A stretch of DNA of 64,000 nt from Actinomycetospora succinea (GTDB lineage: Bacteria; Actinomycetota; Actinomycetes; Mycobacteriales; Pseudonocardiaceae). Position 1 is the first letter of the stretch, and each line of letters opens with the position of its first letter. The notes below the pieces were generated by a model that saw only the letters and a list, made by a program, of their open reading frames with translations, was not told where the DNA came from and did no database searches. A program made the translations under genes and the position numbers. Positions 32,947 through 44,336 of the stretch are shown here, piece by piece. The stretch covers positions 434,001-498,000 of the forward strand of contig NZ_SNYO01000001.1 in the NCBI RefSeq assembly GCF_004363095.1, read 5' to 3'.

Positions 32947-33714
32947 TCAGTTCATCCCGGGCATGCCGTGGCCCATGCCCGCGTGCGGGTCGGCGGGGGC
33001 CGGGAGGGGCGCGGCGCCGCGCTCGGCGAGCATCTGCGTCATCGTCGCCGCTTCCGCGGTCTGGGACGCGACCATGCTCTGGGCGAGCGCGCGGACCGCG
33101 GGCACCGAGGCGTCGGACGCCGCCGCCTGCATCATCGACAGGCCGCCCTGGTGGTGGCGCAGCATGAGCTGCAGGAACGCGACGTCGAGGTCGCGGCCGG
33201 TCGCCGCGCGCATCCGGGCCAGGTCGTCCGGCGAGGCCATGCCCGGCATCGTCGTGGTCGGCATGCCCATCCAGCCCATGTACTGCCCGCCGGGCGGGGT
33301 GAGCGGCTGGCCCCACAGGGTCAGCCAGCCCTCCATGCGCCCGACCTGCGAGGTCTGCGTCGACTCGATGTCGAAGGCGATCTGGCGGACCTGCGGGTCG
33401 GCGGTGTTGTTCCGCGCCCACACGGCCATCTCGACCGCCTGACCGTGGTGCACGTTCATGTCCTGCAGGAACCCGACGTCGATCGAGCCCTCGGCCGGCC
33501 CGTACGTCGTGGCCGTCGAGCGCCCGAGGGCGATGCCGCCGATGACCCCGACGAGCACGAGCAGCAGTGCCAGCCCGCCGGCGACGACCGCCTTCGCCCA
33601 GGTCGGGCTCGCCGACCACCACCCGCCGGAGCCGCCGTCGTCACCGTCGTCGTCGACCGGCGGCGGCGGGTCGGTGCGGTCCACCTCGGTGTCCGCGTCC
33701 GTGGGCGCGCTCAT
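32947..33714 (-). CDS. DUF305 membrane-anchored protein
   Basis: 255 aa, ATG 33714 overlapping the upstream stop as ATGA. Acidic N-terminus, one membrane helix near residues 40-65 (AVVAGGLALLLVLVGVIGG), then an extracytoplasmic DUF305 domain with repeated His/Met: MNVHHGQAVEM and LMLRHHQGGLSMM. The tail is His/Met-rich (HAGMGHGMPGM). DUF305 proteins are ferritin-like and some bind copper. It is translated with the DUF3105 gene. Confidence 0.88.
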   Translation of the reverse strand: MSAPTDADTEVDRTDPPPPVDDDGDDGGSGGWWSASPTWAKAVVAGGLALLLVLVGVIGGIALGRSTATTYGPAEGSIDVGFLQDMNVHHGQAVEMAVWARNNTADPQVRQIAFDIESTQTSQVGRMEGWLTLWGQPLTPPGGQYMGWMGMPTTTMPGMASPDDLARMRAATGRDLDVAFLQLMLRHHQGGLSMMQAAASDASVPAVRALAQSMVASQTAEAATMTQMLAERGAAPLPAPADPHAGMGHGMPGMN

Positions 33715-34619
33715 CCGCCGTTCCCGGCCTGGGCCCCGCGCCCGTCCATCGTCACCGCGTCCGGCGGCGGGGGCGAGGCGTCGAAGGGCGGCGGGTTGTC
33801 CGGGTCGAAGTAGCCCGGCCCGAGCGCGTCACAGCTCGCGCCCACCTCGGGGTAGGCGTACTGGTTCTGGCGCAGCGAGGAGATGAACTGGTCGATCCGC
33901 GGGTCGTTCGGGTCGGCGAGCTTGAGCTCGTGGCCCCACGACTGCAGCGCGATCGGCTGGTCGAGGCCCGGGTACGGCGACATCATCGTGTAGTCCTGGC
34001 CCTGCACCTTCGCCGCGAGCGTCTGCACCGCGGGCCCCGTGATCTGGTCGGGGTTGTAGGCGATCCACACCGCGCCGTGCTCGAGCGAGTGGACCATGTT
34101 CTCGCTGCGCACCGGGGTCGGGTAGACGACGCCGTTGCAGGCCGCCCAGTACGCGTCGTGCGGGCCGCCGAACGGGGGCGAGCGGTCGTAGGCGACGCGC
34201 TGCTGGGCGTTGACGTGCTGCTGGCCCGCGTACTGCCCGGTGACGATGCCGGGGATCGCGAGCGACGGGTCGCGGTTGTCGTCGCTGGGGCGCCAGGCGC
34301 TGACCTCGCTCTCGCGGGTGAGCGCGAAGCCGATGACGCCGACGGCGAGCACCACGATGACGGCGATGGCGCCGATCAGCAGCCACGGCACCTGACGCTT
34401 CGTGGCGACGGAGGGGCGCTTGCCGCGCGTGACCGGGTTCGGCCCGCGCTGGGCGTTCGGCCGCTGACCGCCTCGCTGACCATTGCCACGCTGCCCGGTG
34501 CCGCCGCTCTTCCCGCGCGCCTGACCGTTGCCCGCGCCCCGCGCAGGCCCCGAGGACGACCGACCGGAACTCGGACCGGCCCCGGAACCGGACCGCCGGC
34601 CGGACCCACCACTCGCCAT
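33711..34619 (-). CDS. DUF3105 membrane protein
   Basis: 302 aa from ATG 34619. Low-complexity Gly/Ser/Arg/Gln cytoplasmic N-terminus, one membrane helix (LLIGAIAVIVVLAVGVIGFA), then the DUF3105 domain: PPFGGPHDAYWAACNGVV, SLEHGAVWIAYNP, SPYPGLDQPIALQSWG. Function of the family unknown. Paired with DUF305 downstream, and divergent from argS. Confidence 0.88.
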   Translation of the reverse strand: MASGGSGRRSGSGAGPSSGRSSSGPARGAGNGQARGKSGGTGQRGNGQRGGQRPNAQRGPNPVTRGKRPSVATKRQVPWLLIGAIAVIVVLAVGVIGFALTRESEVSAWRPSDDNRDPSLAIPGIVTGQYAGQQHVNAQQRVAYDRSPPFGGPHDAYWAACNGVVYPTPVRSENMVHSLEHGAVWIAYNPDQITGPAVQTLAAKVQGQDYTMMSPYPGLDQPIALQSWGHELKLADPNDPRIDQFISSLRQNQYAYPEVGASCDALGPGYFDPDNPPPFDASPPPPDAVTMDGRGAQAGNGG

Positions 34620-34728
34620 GGCCGGGAGTTTACGGAGGACGCCGTCACGCCCCGGTGACCCCCCGTGATCACCAGTCCGGCGACTCCGGCCCGAGAACCC
34701 GCAGGCACCGGTCCCTAGAATCCCCGGG

Positions 34729-36381
34729 GTGACCCCCGCAGCCCTGGCCGACCTCCTGCGCGCCGTCGCCGTGGACGTGCTCACCGAGCGCGGCCTCGAC
34801 ACGACGGTGCTGCCCGAGACGGTCACGGTGGAGCGTCCGCGCAACCCGGAGCACGGCGACTACAGCACCAACCTCGCGATGCGCTCGGCGAAGAAGGCGG
34901 GCGTGCCCCCGGCCGAGCTCGCGGGCTGGCTCGCCAAGCGCCTCGAGCAGGAGGACGGGATCGCCGCCGCCGAGGTCGCGGGCCCCGGCTTCCTCAACCT
35001 GCGCCTGGCCGCGGACGCGCAGGGCGGCATCGTCGCCGGCGTCCTCGCCGCGGGCGAGGCGTACGGGCACACCGACGCGCTGACCGGGCAGGCGATCAAC
35101 CTCGAGTTCGTGTCCGCCAACCCGACGGGCCCGATCCACCTCGGCGGCACGCGGTGGGCGGCGGTCGGCGACGCCCTCGGCCGGGTCCTGGCGAGCCAGG
35201 GTGCCGCGGTGACCCGCGAGTACTACGTCAACGACGCCGGCGCGCAGATCGACCGGTTCGCCGAGTCGCTCATCGCTGCGGCGCGGGGCCTGCCGGTGCC
35301 GGAGAACGGCTACGGCGGGGCGTACGTCGCCGAGGTCGCGCAGAAGGTCGTCGACACCGAGGCGGGCGTGCTCGACCAGCCCGACGACCAGGTGCTCGCC
35401 GCGTTCAAGCGCCTCGGCGTGCAGATCATGCTCGACGAGATGCGGGCGAGCCTGGAGTCGTTCGGCACCCACTTCGACGTGTGGTCCTCGGAGCTCGCGC
35501 TGCACAGCTCCGGCGCGGTCGAGCAGTCCGTGCAGGACCTCAAGGACGGCGACGCGCTCTACTACGCGGAGGGCGCGTGGTGGATGCGCTCCACGGCGCA
35601 GGGCGACGACAAGGACCGAGTCGTCATCAAGTCCGATGGCAACCCCGCCTACATCGCGGGCGACATCGCCTACTACCGCGACAAGCGCGCCCGCGGCGCC
35701 GACCTCGCGATCTACATGCTCGGCGCCGACCACCACGGCTACATCCACCGCCTCAAGGCCGTCGCCGCGGCGTTCGGCGACGACCCGGCGCGCGTCGAGG
35801 TGCTCATCGGGCAGCTCGTGAGCCTGGTGCGCGACGGGCAGCCGGTGAAGATGTCCAAGCGCGCCGGCACGATCATCACGCTGGAGGACCTCGTCGACGC
35901 CGTCGGCGTGGACGCCGCGCGCTACACGCTGGCCCGCAGCTCGGTCGACCAGGTCCTCGAGATCGACCTCGATCTGATCTCCAGCCGCACCAACGAGAAC
36001 CCCGTGTTCTACGTGCAGTACGCCCACGCCCGGCTGGCGTCGCTGGCCCGCAACGCCGCCGACCTGGGCGTCTCGGCCGCCGACCCGGACCTCGCCCTGC
36101 TGACCCACCCCCGCGAGGGCGACCTCATCCGCACGCTCGGGGAGTTCCCGCGCGTGCTCTCCTCGGCCGCGACCCTGCGCGAGCCCCACCGGGTGGCGCG
36201 CTACCTCGAGGAGCTGGCGGGCGCCTACCACCGCTTCTACGACACCTGCCGCGTCCTGCCCCAGGGCGACGAGGAGCCCGCGGGAATCCACACCGCGCGC
36301 CTCGCGCTGTGCTCCGCGGCGCGCCAGGTCCTCGAGAACGGCCTGGGCCTGCTCGGTGTGAGCGCGCCCGAGCGCATGTGA
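34729..36381 (+). CDS. argS: Arginyl-tRNA synthetase
   Basis: 550 aa from GTG 34729. Class I signature [12 protein letters not shown] (HIGH) and VKMSKRAGT (KMSKS); N-terminal Add1 domain; C-terminal DALR anticodon-binding region ([20 protein letters not shown]). TAGAAT at 34716-34721, only 7 nt from the GTG, implies a nearly leaderless transcript. It heads the argS-lysA-hom-thrC-thrB run. Confidence 0.97.
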   Translation: MTPAALADLLRAVAVDVLTERGLDTTVLPETVTVERPRNPEHGDYSTNLAMRSAKKAGVPPAELAGWLAKRLEQEDGIAAAEVAGPGFLNLRLAADAQGGIVAGVLAAGEAYGHTDALTGQAINLEFVSANPTGPIHLGGTRWAAVGDALGRVLASQGAAVTREYYVNDAGAQIDRFAESLIAAARGLPVPENGYGGAYVAEVAQKVVDTEAGVLDQPDDQVLAAFKRLGVQIMLDEMRASLESFGTHFDVWSSELALHSSGAVEQSVQDLKDGDALYYAEGAWWMRSTAQGDDKDRVVIKSDGNPAYIAGDIAYYRDKRARGADLAIYMLGADHHGYIHRLKAVAAAFGDDPARVEVLIGQLVSLVRDGQPVKMSKRAGTIITLEDLVDAVGVDAARYTLARSSVDQVLEIDLDLISSRTNENPVFYVQYAHARLASLARNAADLGVSAADPDLALLTHPREGDLIRTLGEFPRVLSSAATLREPHRVARYLEELAGAYHRFYDTCRVLPQGDEEPAGIHTARLALCSAARQVLENGLGLLGVSAPERM

Positions 36382-36453
36382 CCCACCCGTCCCACGAGCA
36401 GAGCTGGATCCCACGATGACCCCGCGAGACGAAGCGGAGCGGAGCTCGAGCCG

Positions 36454-37878
36454 ATGACGAGAGCCCACCCCGCCGGGCCCCGCCACGCCGACGTCATCCC
36501 GCAGCACGAGGACGGCGCCGGCCCGCCGGACGCCGCCGCCCTCGACGCGCTGCCCGCCGCCGTGTGGCCCCGCCACGCCGTGCGGGGGGACGACGGCGTG
36601 GTCCGCCTCGCCGGCGTCGACGTCACCACCCTGGCCCGCGAGCACGGCACCCCGCTGTTCGTCGTCGACGAGGCCGACTTCCGGTCGCGCTGCGCCGAGC
36701 ACGCCGCCGCGTACGGCGACCCGTCGCTCGTGCACTACGCGGCCAAGGCGTTCCTGACCGCCGAGATCGCGCGCTGGGTCGCCGACGAGGGCCTGGGCCT
36801 GGACGTCTGCACCGAGGGCGAGCTGCTCACCGCGCTGCGCGGCGGCTTCCCGCCCGAGCGGATCACCGTGCACGGCAACAACAAGAGCCGCCACGAGCTC
36901 GCCGCCGCGCTCGACGCCGGCGTCGGGGCGATCGTCATCGACTCCTACGCCGAGATCGCCCGCCTCGACGAGCTCGCCCGCGAGCGCGACGTCCGCGCCG
37001 ACGTGATGGTGCGCGTGACCGTCGGGGTCGAGGCGCACACCCACGAGTTCATCGCCACCGCCCACGAGGACCAGAAGTTCGGGTTCTCGCTGGCCGCGGG
37101 CGACGCCGCCGAGGCGGTGCGCCGGGTGCTCAAGTCGCCGGGCCTGCACCTCGTCGGGCTGCACAGCCACATCGGCTCGCAGATCTTCGACGCCGACGGC
37201 TTCGAGCTGGCCGCGCGCCGCGTCATCGGGCTGCTCGCCGAGCTGCGCGACGAGCACGGGGAGGCGGTCGCCGACGCGCTGGGCACCGTCGACCTCGGCG
37301 GCGGCATGGGCATCGCCTACACCGTCGCCGACCAGCCGCGCTCGCCCGCGTGGATGGCCGGCGAGCTGCGCGCGATCGTCGACCGGGAGTCCGCGCGCGC
37401 CGGCCTGGCGCCGCCGCGGATCGCCGTCGAGCCGGGTCGCGCGATCGTCGGGCCGGGCACGGTGACCCTGTACGAGGTCGGCACCGTCAAGGACGTCGAG
37501 CTGGGCGGGGGCGCCCGGCGCCGCTACGTCAGCGTCGACGGCGGGATGAGCGACAACATCCGCACCGCGCTCTACGACGCGCACTACGACTGCCGGCTGG
37601 TCTCGCGCTCCGCGGCGTCGGCCCCGCCCGTGCGCTCCCGCGTCGTGGGCAAGCACTGCGAGTCCGGCGACGTCGTCGTCCGCGACTGCTGGCTGCCCGC
37701 GGACCTCGCGCCCGGCGACCTCGTCGCGGTCGCCGCGACGGGCGCCTACTGCTACGCGATGGCCAGCGCGTACAACAAGGTGCCGCGCCCGGCGGTCGTC
37801 GCCGTGGCGGACGGCACGTCGCGCACGGTGCTGCGGCGCGAGACCCTCGACGACCTGGCGCGACTGGAGGTGGGCTGA
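36454..37878 (+). CDS. lysA: Diaminopimelate decarboxylase
   Basis: 474 aa, ATG with GGAGC upstream. PLP Lys in [18 protein letters not shown], glycine loop [15 protein letters not shown] and CYAMASAYN for substrate binding at the dimer interface. Last step of lysine synthesis from meso-DAP. Four bases separate it from hom. Confidence 0.97.
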   Translation: MTRAHPAGPRHADVIPQHEDGAGPPDAAALDALPAAVWPRHAVRGDDGVVRLAGVDVTTLAREHGTPLFVVDEADFRSRCAEHAAAYGDPSLVHYAAKAFLTAEIARWVADEGLGLDVCTEGELLTALRGGFPPERITVHGNNKSRHELAAALDAGVGAIVIDSYAEIARLDELARERDVRADVMVRVTVGVEAHTHEFIATAHEDQKFGFSLAAGDAAEAVRRVLKSPGLHLVGLHSHIGSQIFDADGFELAARRVIGLLAELRDEHGEAVADALGTVDLGGGMGIAYTVADQPRSPAWMAGELRAIVDRESARAGLAPPRIAVEPGRAIVGPGTVTLYEVGTVKDVELGGGARRRYVSVDGGMSDNIRTALYDAHYDCRLVSRSAASAPPVRSRVVGKHCESGDVVVRDCWLPADLAPGDLVAVAATGAYCYAMASAYNKVPRPAVVAVADGTSRTVLRRETLDDLARLEVG

Positions 37879-37881
37879 ATC

Positions 37882-39243
37882 ATGGTCGGCAACGGCGGGC
37901 GGCCGATCTCGATCGCCCTGCTCGGCTGCGGGGTCGTCGGGTCCCAGGTGGTCCGGCTGCTCACCGAGCAGGCCGACGAGCTCGCCGCGCGGGTCGGCGC
38001 GCCCCTGCGCCTGGTCGGCGTGGCGGTCCGGCGCCCCCAGCGCCACCCGGACGTGCCCGCCGACCTGCTGACCACCGACGCCGCGGGGCTGGTGTCCCGC
38101 GACGACGTCGACGTGGTGGTCGAGCTGGTCGGGGGCATCGAGCCCGTCCGCGGGCTGCTGCTCACCGCGCTGAAGGCCGGCAAGTCGGTGGTGTCGGCGA
38201 ACAAGGCGCTGCTCGCCGAGGACGGCGCGGCGCTCGCGGCCGCCGCGGACGAGTCGGGCGCCGACCTCTACTACGAGGCCTCGGTCGCCGGCGCGATCCC
38301 GCTGCTGCGCCCGATCCAGCAGTCGCTCGCCGGCGACCGGATCGTGCGCGTGGCCGGCATCGTCAACGGCACCACGAACTTCATCCTCTCGGCGATGGCG
38401 TCGTCGGGCGCGAACTACACCGAGGCGCTCGAGGAGGCCGGCCGGCTGGGCTACGCCGAGGCCGACCCGACCGCCGACGTCGACGGCTACGACGCCGCCT
38501 CCAAGGCCGCGATCCTCGCGAGCCTCGCCTTCCACACCCGCGTCACGGCCGACGACGTGCACCGCGAGGGCATCCGCGACGTCTCCGCCGCCGACATCGC
38601 CGCGGCGAAGGCGCTGGGCTGCACGGTGAAGCTGCTGGCGATCTGCGAGCAGGTGGACGGTCGCGTGTCCGCCCGGGTGCACCCGGCCATGATCCCGCGC
38701 TCGCACCCGCTGGCCTCGGTCTCCGGTGCCTACAACGCGGTGTTCATCGAGGCCGCCGCGGCCGGGCAGCTCATGTTCTACGGGCAGGGCGCGGGCGGCC
38801 CGCAGACCGCGAGCGCCGTGCTCGGCGACCTCGTCGCCGCCGCGCGCAACCGGGTCATCGGGGGCCGGGGGCCGCGCGACACCGCGCACGCCGCCCTGCC
38901 GGTGCTCTCGATGGGCGAGACGCACACCCGCTACCACGTCGCGCTCGACGTCAACGACCGCGCGGGCGTGCTCGCCCAGGTCGCGGGCGTGTTCGCCGAG
39001 CACGGGGTCTCGATCGCGACCGTGCGGCAGGAGGGCCGCGGGGAGGCCGGGCGTGACGCGGACGATGGCGCGCCGGGCCCGAAGGACGCCACACTGGTGA
39101 TCGTGACGCACTCCGCCTCCGACGCCGCCCTCGCGGCGACGGTGCAGGCCCTCACGGGGCTGGACGCCGTGCGCGGGGTGGCCGGGGTGCTGCGGGTCGA
39201 AGGGCTGGGTCGTCCGGTGACGGATCTGGGGGGTGGGTCGTGA
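37882..39243 (+). CDS. hom: Homoserine dehydrogenase with ACT domain
   Basis: 453 aa. NAD(P) motif [23 protein letters not shown], catalytic region [12 protein letters not shown] and [18 protein letters not shown]-terminal ACT domain ([20 protein letters not shown]) for threonine feedback. Its stop overlaps the thrC start as GTGA. Confidence 0.97.
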   Translation: MVGNGGRPISIALLGCGVVGSQVVRLLTEQADELAARVGAPLRLVGVAVRRPQRHPDVPADLLTTDAAGLVSRDDVDVVVELVGGIEPVRGLLLTALKAGKSVVSANKALLAEDGAALAAAADESGADLYYEASVAGAIPLLRPIQQSLAGDRIVRVAGIVNGTTNFILSAMASSGANYTEALEEAGRLGYAEADPTADVDGYDAASKAAILASLAFHTRVTADDVHREGIRDVSAADIAAAKALGCTVKLLAICEQVDGRVSARVHPAMIPRSHPLASVSGAYNAVFIEAAAAGQLMFYGQGAGGPQTASAVLGDLVAAARNRVIGGRGPRDTAHAALPVLSMGETHTRYHVALDVNDRAGVLAQVAGVFAEHGVSIATVRQEGRGEAGRDADDGAPGPKDATLVIVTHSASDAALAATVQALTGLDAVRGVAGVLRVEGLGRPVTDLGGGS

Positions 39244-40340
39244 CCGCCGTACCGGCTGCGCCCGTGCAGGCGCTCGGTGCCCGCGTCGAGTGGCCCGGCA
39301 TCATCAACGCCTACCGCGACCGCCTGCCCCGCGTGCAGCCCGGCTGGGACGTCGTCACGCTGCGCGAGGGCGGCACGCCGCTGCTGCCGGCCCCGCATCT
39401 CTCCGAGCTCACCGGCTGCGAGGTCCACCTCAAGATCGAGGGCGCGAACCCCACGGGCTCGTTCAAGGACCGCGGCATGACCGTGGCGATGACCGAGGCC
39501 CTGGCCGGCGGGGCGCAGGCGGTGATCTGCGCGTCCACCGGCAACACCTCCGCCTCGGCCGCCGCGTACGCCACGCGGGCGGGCATGACCTGCGCGGTGC
39601 TCGTGCCCCAGGGCAAGATCGCGCTGGGCAAGCTGGCCCAGGCCACCGTGCACGGCGCCCGCATCCTGCAGCTCGAGGGCAACTTCGACGCCTGCCTCGA
39701 GCTCGCCCGCCGCGCCGCCGAGCAGTACCCGATCGCGCTGGTCAACTCGGTGAACCCGGCGCGGATCGAGGGCCAGAAGACGGCGTCGTTCGAGATCTGC
39801 GACCAGCTCGGGCGCGCGCCCGACATCCACGCGCTGCCGGTCGGCAACGCCGGCAACATCACCGCCTACTGGCGCGGCTACACCGAGTACGCCGGCGACG
39901 GCGTCGTTGCCGGCACGCCCCGCATGCTCGGGGTGCAGGCCGCCGGCGCCGCACCGCTCGTGCACGGCGCACCCGTCGCCGAGCCCGAGACGCTCGCGAC
40001 GGCCATCCGCATCGGCTCGCCCGCCTCGTGGGACGGCGCGATCGCGGCCCGCGACGAGTCCGCGGGGGAGATCACGATGGTCGACGACGACGCCATCCTC
40101 GAGGCCTACCGCCTGCTCGCCGCGCGCGAGGGCGTGTTCGTCGAGCCGGCCTCGGCGGCGTCGGTGGCCGGGCTGCTCGCCCGCGCCCGCGAGGGCCGTC
40201 TCGACACCGGCCAGCTGATCGTCGCGACCGTCACCGGGCACGGGCTCAAGGATCCGGCGACCGCGCTCGCCGACGCGTCGGACCCCGTGGTGCTCCCGCC
40301 GCAGGTCGACGCCGTCGCCGACGCCCTGGGTCTGCGCTGA
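39240..40340 (+). CDS. thrC: Threonine synthase
   Basis: 366 aa from GTG 39240. PLP Lys in [11 protein letters not shown], phosphate-binding loop [13 protein letters not shown] and later [11 protein letters not shown]. Converts O-phosphohomoserine to threonine. Order hom-thrC-thrB as in many actinobacteria. Confidence 0.97.
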   Translation: MTAVPAAPVQALGARVEWPGIINAYRDRLPRVQPGWDVVTLREGGTPLLPAPHLSELTGCEVHLKIEGANPTGSFKDRGMTVAMTEALAGGAQAVICASTGNTSASAAAYATRAGMTCAVLVPQGKIALGKLAQATVHGARILQLEGNFDACLELARRAAEQYPIALVNSVNPARIEGQKTASFEICDQLGRAPDIHALPVGNAGNITAYWRGYTEYAGDGVVAGTPRMLGVQAAGAAPLVHGAPVAEPETLATAIRIGSPASWDGAIAARDESAGEITMVDDDAILEAYRLLAAREGVFVEPASAASVAGLLARAREGRLDTGQLIVATVTGHGLKDPATALADASDPVVLPPQVDAVADALGLR

Positions 40341-40354
40341 GCGCCGGGGCGGGG

Positions 40355-41269
40355 GTGGCCGGTCAGCACGCGGCCGTCCCCACGGGGACCGTCGTGCGCG
40401 TCCGGGTCCCGGCCACCTCGGCGAACCTCGGCCCGGGGTTCGACACCCTCGGCCTCGCGCTGGGCCTGTGGGACGAGGTCGAGCTCTCGGTCGGTGACGG
40501 CGACCGGTGCACCGTGGAGGTCGAGGGGGAGGGCGCCGCGCGCGTCCCCCGCGACGAGCGCCACCTGGTGCTGCGCGCCGCGCACGCGACGTTCGACCGG
40601 GCCGGCGCGCCGCGGGTGTCGCTGCGCCTGCGGTGCCGCAACGTCATCCCGCACAGCCGGGGGCTCGGGTCGTCGGCGGCCGCCGCCGTCGCGGGAATCG
40701 TCGCGGCTCGCGGGTTGTTGTCGTCGACGTATCCGCTGGACGACGACGCGGTGCTCGACCTCGCGGCCGGCTTCGACGGCCACGCCGACAACGTCGCCGC
40801 CTGCCTGTACGGCGGGCTCGTCGTCAGCTGGGGACACGAGGGTTCGTGGCACGCCGCGCACCTCACCCCGCACCCCGCCCTGCGGCCGGTGGTGCTGATC
40901 GCGGAGCGGTCCAGCTCCACCGAGGCCACCCGCGGGCTGCTGCCCGACCGCGTCCCGCACGCGGACGCGGCGTTCACCGCGGCCCGCGCGGCGCTGCTCG
41001 TGCACGCGCTGACCAGCGAGCCCGAGCTGTTGCTCGCGGCCACCGAGGACCGCCTGCACCAGCCCTACCGGCGGCCCGCCTACCCGGAGACCGCCGCCGT
41101 GGTCGACCAGCTGCGCACCGCGGGCATCGCCGCGGTCGTCTCGGGCGCCGGCCCGACCGTGCTCGCGCTGACGCTCGACGGGGCGCTGCCCGACGGCCTC
41201 GACACCACCGGCTTCACGGTGCGCACGCTCGCCGTCGACACCGAGGGCGCCCGCGCCGAGGTCGTCTGA
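40355..41269 (+). CDS. thrB: Homoserine kinase
   Basis: 304 aa from GTG 40355. GHMP kinase: PATSANLGPGFDTLG, ATP loop PHSRGLGSSAAAAVAG, DNVAACLYGGLV, SGAGPTVLALT. Makes the substrate of ThrC. Probably last gene of the operon before the rho promoter. Confidence 0.95.
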   Translation: MAGQHAAVPTGTVVRVRVPATSANLGPGFDTLGLALGLWDEVELSVGDGDRCTVEVEGEGAARVPRDERHLVLRAAHATFDRAGAPRVSLRLRCRNVIPHSRGLGSSAAAAVAGIVAARGLLSSTYPLDDDAVLDLAAGFDGHADNVAACLYGGLVVSWGHEGSWHAAHLTPHPALRPVVLIAERSSSTEATRGLLPDRVPHADAAFTAARAALLVHALTSEPELLLAATEDRLHQPYRRPAYPETAAVVDQLRTAGIAAVVSGAGPTVLALTLDGALPDGLDTTGFTVRTLAVDTEGARAEVV

Positions 41270-41610
41270 CCGCTCCGCGGCCGGACGAAGGATCTCGCTG
41301 CGGCACGCGGGGGGTGGTTGTTGCCGGTGCGTGGGGCGGGGTCTACATTGACGAGCACAGCGACCACGCGTGAAGCGCGTCGGTGCCCTGGTCCCGCTGC
41401 GTTCGGGTCCACCCTCTTCCCCAGCCGTCGGGTCGTCCTGGCGGACGGACACGTCATGATCGCTGTACAAGAGTTCCGCGGGCCTTCCCGCCCGAGATCG
41501 ACACCTGTCGGTCCGCCGGGCCGGAACGGACCCGCGAGCAGCCCCGCTCCGCGCGAGGCGAAAACATCCGCTGGCCCGGGTGGTCCCCGGGCCGGTCAGG
41601 AAGGACCTGC
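41270..41610 (+). promoter_or_regulatory. rho promoter and long leader
   Basis: No gene in these 341 bp. TTGCCG (41321-41326), 17 bp, TACATT (41344-41349) form a good housekeeping-type promoter, giving a leader of about 255 nt before the rho GTG. rho genes are often autoregulated through long leaders; that link is inference. Confidence 0.55.
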
Positions 41611-43869
41611 GTGACCGAAACCGACGTCATCTCCACCGACGGCGCCGACGGCGCTGCGACTCCCGCGCCCGAGCGGCGCCGGCGGGGAGGTGTCTCCGGC
41701 ATGGTGCTCGCCGAGCTGCGCGATCTCGCGACCTCGCTCGGCGTCTCCGACACCACGGGGATGCGGCGCAACGACCTCATCGCCGAGATCAAGAAGCGGC
41801 AGTCCGGCGGCGGCGACCAGCTGCCGCTCGGCGACGACGCCGCCCAGGGCGCGGGCACGCCCGCCGAGGCGCCGGCGGCGGCACCCGCCGAGACCCCGGC
41901 CGAGGCGCCCGCCGAAGCCGCGACCGACGGTGCCGCGGACGAGGGTGCGCCCTCCCGCCGCCGCGGCGGCCGCCGTCGTGCCACCTCCGCCTCGGGCCCG
42001 CCGCCCGAGGCCGGCACGGAGGCCACCGGGGCGCCCGCCACCACGGGTGACGCGGACGCCGCGACCAACGGCTCCGCGTCCGTGACGGACGCCGTCACGG
42101 CGGCCTCCGACGCCGTGCCCGGTGCCGAGGCCGCGGCCGCCACGGCCACCGAGGCCCCCACCGGCAACGACACCCCCGCCGAGGCGCCGACGTCGTCGCG
42201 CCGCGGCCGGCGCGGTGCCCGTCGCGAGGCCGGCCCGGGCGTCGACGCGCCCGACGGCGCGGCCGCCGCGGACGGCGGTGCCGCGACCGACGGCGCCACC
42301 GACGCGACCGACTCCAGGACGGACGCCGCCCCCACCACCGAGCGCACCGACACCACGCCCGACGGCGACGGTGACGGCGGCCAGCAGGGCCAGGGGCAGG
42401 GCGGCAGCCAGTCCCGTCGCCAGCGCGAGCGCGACCGCCAGCAGGGCGGGCGCCCCGACCAGAACGGTCAGGGCGGCCAGCAGCGCGGCGGCGGCCAGCA
42501 GGGTGGCGGCCAGCAGGGTGGCCAGAACCAGGGTGGCCAGAACCAGGGCGGCCAGAACCAGGGCGGCCAGCAGCAGACCAACCAGCGCGGCGACGACGAC
42601 GACGATGACGAGGAGGGCGGTGGCCGCCGTCGCGGCCGCCGCTTCCGCGACCGTCGCCGCAACCGCAACGACCGCGGCGAGCGCAACGAGCGCGGCCAGG
42701 GCGGCGGCGAGCCGGAGGTCCGCGACGACGACGTCCTCATCCCGGTCGCCGGGATCCTCGACGTCCTCGACAACTACGCGTTCGTCCGCACCTCGGGCTA
42801 CGCGTCCGGGCCGAACGACGTCTATGTGTCGATGTCGCTGGTGCGCAAGCACGGCCTGCGCCGCGGTGACGCCGTCACCGGCCAGGTCCGCCAGCAGCGC
42901 GAGGGCGAGCAGAACCGCCAGAAGTTCAACCCGCTCGTCCGCATCGACTCGATCAACGGGCTCGACCCGGAGGCGGCCAAGCGCCGGCCCGAGTTCACCA
43001 AGCTCACGCCGCTCTACCCCAACGAGCGGCTGCGCCTCGAGACCGAGTCGCACCTGCTCACCACGCGCGTCATCGACCTGGTCATGCCCGTCGGCAAGGG
43101 CCAGCGCGCGCTGATCGTCTCGCCGCCCAAGGCCGGCAAGACGATGGTGCTGCAGGCGATCGCCAACGCGATCACCACGAACAACCCCGAGGTCCACCTC
43201 ATGGTCGTGCTCGTCGACGAGCGGCCGGAGGAGGTCACCGACATGCAGCGCTCGGTGAAGGGCGAGGTCATCGCCTCGACCTTCGACCGGCCGCCGTCGG
43301 ACCACACCTCGCTGTCCGAGCTGGCCATCGAGCGGGCGAAGCGCCTGGTCGAGATGGGCCACGACGTGGTCGTCCTGCTCGACTCGATCACCCGCCTCGG
43401 CCGCGCGTACAACCTCGCGGCCCCGGCGTCCGGGCGCATCCTGTCCGGCGGCGTCGACTCGACCGCCCTCTACCCGCCGAAGCGCTTCCTCGGCGCGGCG
43501 CGGAACATCGAGGACGGCGGCTCGCTCACCATCTTCGCGACGGCCCTGGTCGAGACCGGGTCGACGATGGACACGGTGATCTTCGAGGAGTTCAAGGGCA
43601 CCGGCAACGCCGAGCTCAAGCTCGACCGCAAGCTCGCCGACAAGCGCATCTTCCCCGCGATCGACCCCGACCCGTCGGGCACGCGCAAGGAGGAGCTGCT
43701 GCTCTCGCCCGACGAGATGGCGGTGACCCACCGGCTGCGCCGCGTGCTGGCCGCGCTGGACTCCCAGCAGGCCATCGAGCTCGTCCTCGACCGGCTCCGC
43801 AAGAGCCGGACGAACATCGAGTTCCTCATGCAGGTGGCCAAGACGACGCCCGGCAAGGACGACGATTAG
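41611..43869 (+). CDS. rho: Transcription termination factor Rho with large disordered insert
   Basis: 752 aa from GTG 41611, with AGGAAGGA upstream. N-terminal Rho-N helix bundle ([27 protein letters not shown]), then about 320 residues of Ala/Thr/Asp-rich followed by Gln/Gly/Asn-rich sequence (QNQGGQ in tandem, GGGQQ), then a basic [13 protein letters not shown] tract. After that come the RNA-binding cold-shock fold ([14 protein letters not shown]) and the ATPase: [11 protein letters not shown]alker [10 protein letters not shown] Walker B, and Q/R loops. The insert is typical of actinobacterial Rho but long. Confidence 0.97.
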   Translation: MTETDVISTDGADGAATPAPERRRRGGVSGMVLAELRDLATSLGVSDTTGMRRNDLIAEIKKRQSGGGDQLPLGDDAAQGAGTPAEAPAAAPAETPAEAPAEAATDGAADEGAPSRRRGGRRRATSASGPPPEAGTEATGAPATTGDADAATNGSASVTDAVTAASDAVPGAEAAAATATEAPTGNDTPAEAPTSSRRGRRGARREAGPGVDAPDGAAAADGGAATDGATDATDSRTDAAPTTERTDTTPDGDGDGGQQGQGQGGSQSRRQRERDRQQGGRPDQNGQGGQQRGGGQQGGGQQGGQNQGGQNQGGQNQGGQQQTNQRGDDDDDDEEGGGRRRGRRFRDRRRNRNDRGERNERGQGGGEPEVRDDDVLIPVAGILDVLDNYAFVRTSGYASGPNDVYVSMSLVRKHGLRRGDAVTGQVRQQREGEQNRQKFNPLVRIDSINGLDPEAAKRRPEFTKLTPLYPNERLRLETESHLLTTRVIDLVMPVGKGQRALIVSPPKAGKTMVLQAIANAITTNNPEVHLMVVLVDERPEEVTDMQRSVKGEVIASTFDRPPSDHTSLSELAIERAKRLVEMGHDVVVLLDSITRLGRAYNLAAPASGRILSGGVDSTALYPPKRFLGAARNIEDGGSLTIFATALVETGSTMDTVIFEEFKGTGNAELKLDRKLADKRIFPAIDPDPSGTRKEELLLSPDEMAVTHRLRRVLAALDSQQAIELVLDRLRKSRTNIEFLMQVAKTTPGKDDD

Positions 43870-43877
43870 CCGCTGAT

Positions 43878-43917
43878 CACCTCGGGGGCCGTCGGGAACA
43901 CCGGCGGCCCCGAGGTG
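43878..43917 (+). terminator. Terminator after rho
   Basis: 12-bp stem CACCTCGGGG(g)CC with GGCCCCGAGGTG, one bulged G, 15-nt loop, 8 bp after the stop. No U-tract. Confidence 0.7.
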
Positions 43918-44024
43918 GTTACACGGACCAGCGGGCGGTCCTGCGAGAATGCCCGCACCACCGGTTCCGGTTCACCCCACGCACGACGGGGACCCGGCGA
44001 CCACCAGACGAGAGGACCAGATCC

Positions 44025-44246
44025 GTGAAGAGCGGCATCCACCCCGAATACCACGAGACCCAGGTGCTGTGCGGCTGCGGCAACTCGTTCACGACCCGGA
44101 GCACCAAGCCGGGCGGCAACATCACCGTGGAGATCTGCTCCGCCTGCCACCCGTTCTACACGGGCAAGCAGCGGATCATGGACACCGGTGGCCGCGTGGC
44201 CCGCTTCGAGGCCCGCTACGGGAAGCGCACCCCCGCCAAGAAGTAG
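44025..44246 (+). CDS. rpmE: 50S ribosomal protein L31, zinc-containing form
   Basis: 73 aa. VLCGCGNSF and [14 protein letters not shown] supply the zinc cysteines, so this is the C+ paralogue used under zinc sufficiency. Full length. Confidence 0.97.
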   Translation: MKSGIHPEYHETQVLCGCGNSFTTRSTKPGGNITVEICSACHPFYTGKQRIMDTGGRVARFEARYGKRTPAKK

Positions 44247-44255
44247 CTCCCGCGA

Positions 44256-44294
44256 CGCCCGTCGCCCCTGCGCCATCGCGCGGGGCGGCGGGCG
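44256..44294 (+). terminator. Terminator after rpmE
   Basis: 13-bp stem CGCCCGTCGCCCC/GGGGCGGCGGGCG with one G-U pair, 13-nt loop, then TTCT; 9 bp after the stop. Confidence 0.75.
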
Positions 44295-44336
44295 TTCTGC
44301 GTGTCGGGGCCCGTTCACCGGAGGGGAGGCCAGGAG

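Noticed and set aside
34669..39111. A 1480-codon open frame on the minus strand
   Set aside because: It lies antisense to argS, lysA and hom, reads as Gly/Arg/Val-rich low-complexity, and has no domains; it is a by-product of GC-rich codon bias.
42480..42590. Direct repeats in rho as a separate repeat element
   Set aside because: They are the codons of the QNQGGQ repeats and stay in frame, so they belong to the protein.
41596..43731. A 711-codon minus-strand frame opposite rho
   Set aside because: Low-complexity antisense of rho; no ribosome site or domain.
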